DNA of 64,000 nt from Karalla daura (taxonomy: Eukaryota; Chordata; Actinopteri; Chaetodontiformes; Leiognathidae), in assembly GCA_029224185.1 (NCBI GenBank), contig CM055190.1, positions 19,209,515 through 19,273,514 on the forward strand, in the 5' to 3' direction. Below, piece by piece: positions 37,821 through 64,000 of the stretch. How positions within the stretch are numbered: position 1 is the stretch's first letter; each line of letters opens with the position of its first letter. The position numbers were made by a program, and so were the translations under genes. Below the pieces are notes generated by a model. The model searched no databases and was not told the DNA's origin. It saw nothing but the letters and a program-made list of their open reading frames with translations.

Positions 37821-38450
37821 GTAGGTGGATAGGGTGTGAGTGAGGAAGGTAGGTTGGTTGGTAGGTAGGTAAGTAGGTAGGTTGGTCGGTAGGTTGATCG
37901 ACTGGTAGGTAGGTTGATTGGTAAATGGATAATTTGGGTGGTATGTAATTTGATAGAAAGGTAGGCAGGAGAGTACTTTGGTAGGTAGGTAGGTAGGTAA
38001 TTGGTAGATTGGTTGATAGGTAGATTGGTTCATTGGTTGGTTGGTAGGTAGGGAGGTAAGGTAGGAAAGTACTTAGAAAGGGTCATGGGTGGATAGATCA
38101 GTAGGTAGGTAGGAAAGAGCTTTGGCAGGTCATTGGTAGATTGGTTGGTTGGTTGGTAGGTAGGTAGGTTTGAAGGGAAGGTAGGAAAGTACTTAGGGTC
38201 ATGAATCAGTTGGTGGATAGGTCAGTTGGTTAATAGGTAGAAAAGAACTGATAGGTAGAAAAGAACTAGGTAGGCGGGTCATTGGTAGATTGGTTGGTTG
38301 GTAGGTAGGTAAGATGGGAAAGTACTTAGAAAGGGTAATGGGTCAGTAGGTGGATTGGCCAGTTGGTAGGTAGGTAGTTCGGTAGGAAAGAACTTTGGTA
38401 TGTAGGTCATTGGAAGATTGATTGGTTATAGATAGGTAGGTGGGTTGAAG
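37821..38450. repeat. Degenerate GGTA/GGTT tetranucleotide array
   Basis: About 630 nt of GTAGGTAGGTTGGT-type units are interrupted by GGTCATTGG and AAAGTACTTAG blocks that recur several times, giving a higher-order pattern. It lies 5' of the selenoprotein gene. Confidence 0.85.
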
Positions 38451-38566
38451 TGTACAATCAGACATATCAGCGGATGTCATTACCTGTGAAATTCACTCAC
38501 TATTCGTTGGTTATGTTTTGTTTTTGGCAACATTACAGTAATTGGAAGTCATTCTCTTGTTTGTAG

Positions 38567-38734
38567 ATGAGCAATGGCGACTCGTCTCTGGAAGAGGCCC
38601 AGGACGAAATGGCCAAATCCAAAATTCGAGGCAGGGGTGACCTAAACATTCAGGAAAGTCTTGATGTTGGAGTCATTGTTCCAATACCTAACCTCCACAT
38701 GCAACACTGCCTGAATGGCACCATTGTCTTCTGA
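38567..38734 (+). other. Unassigned 55-codon open frame after a splice-acceptor-like site
   Basis: TTCTCTTGTTTGTAG is followed directly by ATG and a frame that ends TGA, with an AATAATAAAC block about 35 nt later. The peptide (MSNGDSSLEEAQDEMAKSKI at its start) has coding-like composition. I do not recognise a family. It could be a terminal exon of an unseen plus-strand gene, a transposon fragment or chance. Confidence 0.25.
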
Positions 38735-39671
38735 ACTGATAAGAGATTCTCAGTCTGAAAAAGTAAAAAATAATAAACATGTTTCCGTGAGTTCACCCAG
38801 TTGCATACAAAAGCCAAGCAAAAAAAACAAAAAACAAACTGGAAAGTCTCTCATAGGAGGCAATACAATGCTGTGTCAGGGCCAGGAGGACCCGAGGAGA
38901 GTACAGAACAAAAGAAAAGATTTGGAGAAAGAAGCTGAAATTCTCCCACACAGGAACAGATGACATAGATGGGATTTATCTTACATTCCTCCTGCTGTCC
39001 TTGCGGGTAGAGAGATGACATATCGCACAGGTGCACAGTGATCAGAGTATAACAGGGGTCACTGTGTAGAAATCTTCACAGTGCGAGGCCTCTGCTCAGA
39101 ACAGCCGAGTCTCTGTCTCCAGCTGCAGGCACACGGTCAAGAATTTACCCTCCATCTGCAGGACAGCGTTAGCACCCCAAATTAAAACACACTGACAGTG
39201 TTGGGGAGTGCCACCTTTCAAGTGGATTCCACTACTGTCGTTTCTTCAGTTTTTACACGTGAACTAGATTGATCCCTGCCTGTAATCTAATAATTTCAGC
39301 AGTGTGACTGTGTTCTGATGACCAGCTGTTTAACCTGCAACTCTATTTGAATACAGCTTCTCATTGTTTGTATTGTAGAGACTCAGTAACACTATATGCT
39401 AATAAATGCTGCTTGTAAACCAAAGTGGTTTACAGGCAGGAAATAATGATAATTTTCTTGTATTTTCAGAAAACTGTGAAAAATAAAGACATGCATGGCA
39501 AATCAGCACTTGTCAAATGATAGTTTAGTTTTGACAAAAATGAATTTCTATTGATGTTTAGTTGATATTGGAATAAAATTAGCTTTACTGTTCAATACTT
39601 TCATATTAAAGTGAAGATGTAAGAATCCATCACGCGGGAACATGAGTAATGTTGCTGAATCCTTTTAACAT

Positions 39672-39677
39672 TTTATT
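39672..39677 (-). other. trpm7: Candidate trpm7 polyadenylation signal
   Basis: AATAAA on the minus strand about 965 nt after the stop. Other sites are possible. Between here and 38735 I see no gene. Confidence 0.35.
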
Positions 39678-40524
39678 TGTTTAAAATGATATCCAGTACA
39701 AAATGTATACAGTAATACCCTTACATTTGTCAGTTCCCCTGAATAAAATATTTTAATCTGTTCAGCTCATGCCAGATAACAGTATCTATAAGATACACTA
39801 GATTGTAATTTGCTCATAACAACAGTTGGTGACAAAGATATAGCAATAGTACCTTTGTGACAATAAAAACTATCAACATTATTTTGGTGGACACACTTTC
39901 AATACAATAAAATTACATACATTGTTCTGTAAAAGTTGCATTGCAATCTGCCCATATTTTACAAGATTTTTCAAATTCATGTATATCTTTTCATTGGCTA
40001 AGAGACAAAAAGCAGTGATACAAGTCTTTACACACTTATAAAAATGCTCTGGTGGCAAAAGTCGCTCAGTGTCGCAGTGACTGAGTCCCAGCAGGCTGTC
40101 CTCTGTGAAGCTGCTGTAACAGATTTACAATGCACTTAAGATTTGTTCTCTTCTTCTTCTTCTTCTTTGAAACAAGGCAACTTCTCAGACATCATAATAA
40201 ATAATAAACCCTCTGCAATGATACTGTACCTGTCGATATATCCAGTTTATATATATTTATATATATTCATAAACTTGTACAAAATGTTTAAAACTTTTTT
40301 TTTTCCTTATTGATGAACTAAAAAAAAAAAACAAAACAAACAAAAAAACAAAACGGTGAATTGTGTTCGAAACAGCGATTTGGCGCGGCCGACACAAACA
40401 TAAAACAGTCTGCATGCACTGGTTTCCACGGAAACGCAGGTGTGATTCTTCCAGTTGATTGGGCGAGCCTGTCTGCTCCTTGGCTTTGACTAAAATAATC
40501 AGAGTCTCTCTCTCTCTCTCATTG

Positions 40525-40547
40525 ACACACACACACACACACACACT

Positions 40548-40627
<80 letters not shown>
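40525..40627. repeat. (CA)n microsatellite in trpm7 3'UTR
   Basis: A CA run interrupted once by TCTC lies 14 nt after the trpm7 stop codon (minus-strand view: GT/TG repeat just into the 3'UTR). Confidence 0.93.
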
Positions 40628-40629
<2 letters not shown>

Positions 40630-40640
40630 GTTGGAGCCCA

Positions 40641-62879
<22,239 letters not shown>

Positions 62880-64000
62880 CTGCCAGGAGGGACGCGTCAA
62901 GACGATCAATCGCTGTTCTGTTAATCGCCACTCAACCTCCGCCCAGCCGGCCTCTCAGCTCGTACGGGGCGAGGCCGCGTCGGGCGCCTCGCAGCTCCAG
63001 GCCGCCCGCGAACCGCAGCCCTCGGGCTAATGGACCCGGCGGCTTGAGCTGTGACTTGCGATGCAGGGGGAGCGTCCCCGGCCGGCCGGCCGGCGTGCCA
63101 GGGAGGCATTAGCGGTAATCACCGGTCTTGGTAATTGACCCCCGGTGAGTAAGGGCTTAAACACTGTGATCGGACCGCAGCGTCTCAGCGCGGCAGACAC
63201 ACCCCGGCCGCCCCGCCGCACGCCGACAAATGACACGCTGCGAGGCCGGCATTAGCGCTTCTGCTACATCAGCGCCGGGGGGGAGGGGGGGGCGCTTGTT
63301 TGTCGCGAGAGTGAAAACTGCCGGCGATCCGTCTCAGGCGTCTGCCAGAGGACGGTCATTAGTTGTCGTTCGCCGCACGGGCTCGGGGACAACAACAATC
63401 TAGGCTTAGGAGAAGACGGCTCAAACATATGTAGCCATACTGACACGTCCTTCACGTTTGTGGTTTATTCTCAGAGTTGCCTCAAACCTTGCCTTTTTTT
63501 TTTTTTTTACCATTTGTCATTTTCAAACATCTTTGAGCTTTTTGAAATGTAAAGAAGCAGAAAAACAAATATCAAAAACACGTTTTTCCTTTCCTGAACA
63601 TGACTGATAAAAGCTGATCCCCTTCAACTAGTCACACCTGAAGCTGTCATGAACGCTGGTTTTGAACTAGAAAAATTGCAGGAAATTTCAAGTGTGACCT
63701 TATCTCTTTCTATCCCCGCCTTACACTGCTCATTTTTATGGATTTCTTTTGCAGTTTTTTGAGAATTACTTGCAAAAAGTAATAGCAGAGCGAGTCTGGT
63801 CCAATGCCAGGTTTTGATATATAATTTCCCTGGGTGCTCTCAGAGCGACAAGTGCTCTTGCGCAATCAGTGATATTATCAATATTGTGGGATTATGCAAC
63901 GCATTTCCTACCTGTTGAATGGTTAAAAGCACTGAGGCATTTTCTTGTAATGAAACCATAACAGCCCTCGCATTCCCCGCTCAGTAATACCCTGGGCCCT
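62880..64000. other. trpm7 intron, no exon seen
   Basis: The exon starting at 62879 begins with two bases of a Gly codon (GVAKHVGDAL). The preceding block, expected to end TGGVNT from mammalian TRPM7, is not found on the minus strand here, so it lies beyond the window. The sequence up to 63330 is unusually GC-rich. Confidence 0.6.

Overview
This window is nuclear genomic DNA from a vertebrate, almost certainly a ray-finned (teleost) fish. The genes are intron-rich with GT-AG splice sites, the introns are short to moderate, and CA/GT, GATA and G-tract repeats are dense. Several dispersed repeats look like common teleost families. No operons, CRISPR arrays, rRNA genes or other prokaryotic features are visible.

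Layout. (1) 1-7782, plus strand: the 3' part of a class V myosin gene (myo5a), from the distal coiled coil to the end of the cargo-binding globular tail. Both tail exons that are alternatively spliced in mammals (D, 27 aa; F, here 22 aa) can be found. (2) 7783-11600: probable long myo5a 3'UTR and spacer with a decayed L2-type LINE reverse transcriptase. (3) 12571-23477, plus strand: complete gnb5 (G protein beta-5). Its twelve coding exons add up to exactly 395 codons for the long isoform, with the internal start of the 353-aa short isoform. An antisense tRNA-Pro(CGG) sits in one intron. (4) 27198-29368, plus strand: bcl2l10, a two-exon Bcl-2 family gene of 185 aa. (5) 35397-37552, minus strand: a small four-exon gene encoding a selenoprotein W/Rdx-family protein, with an in-frame TGA in a CxxU motif and a convincing SECIS element in its 3'UTR. 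(6) 40641-62879, minus strand: 34 exons of trpm7 (1,709 full codons), from the N-terminal melastatin homology region through the six-helix channel, coiled coil and long linker to the C-terminal alpha-kinase. Its first exons lie beyond 64000.

Context. MYO5A, GNB5, BCL2L10 and TRPM7 are all on human chromosome 15q21, so the block reflects ancient vertebrate synteny. MYO5C, which lies between MYO5A and GNB5 in human, is not seen here. The genes act in separate processes: cargo transport, photoreceptor/neuronal G-protein shut-off, apoptosis/ER calcium, redox, and Mg/Zn/Ca entry with kinase signalling.

The strongest candidates for something undescribed are: the selenoprotein gene, which any TGA-as-stop gene caller would miss; tandem splice donors in trpm7 that would add 12 residues next to the pore; a 165-codon open extension of the large trpm7 linker exon; and the divergent myo5a exon F. 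All exon limits were read by eye from splice sites, reading phase and remembered family sequences. No alignment was run.
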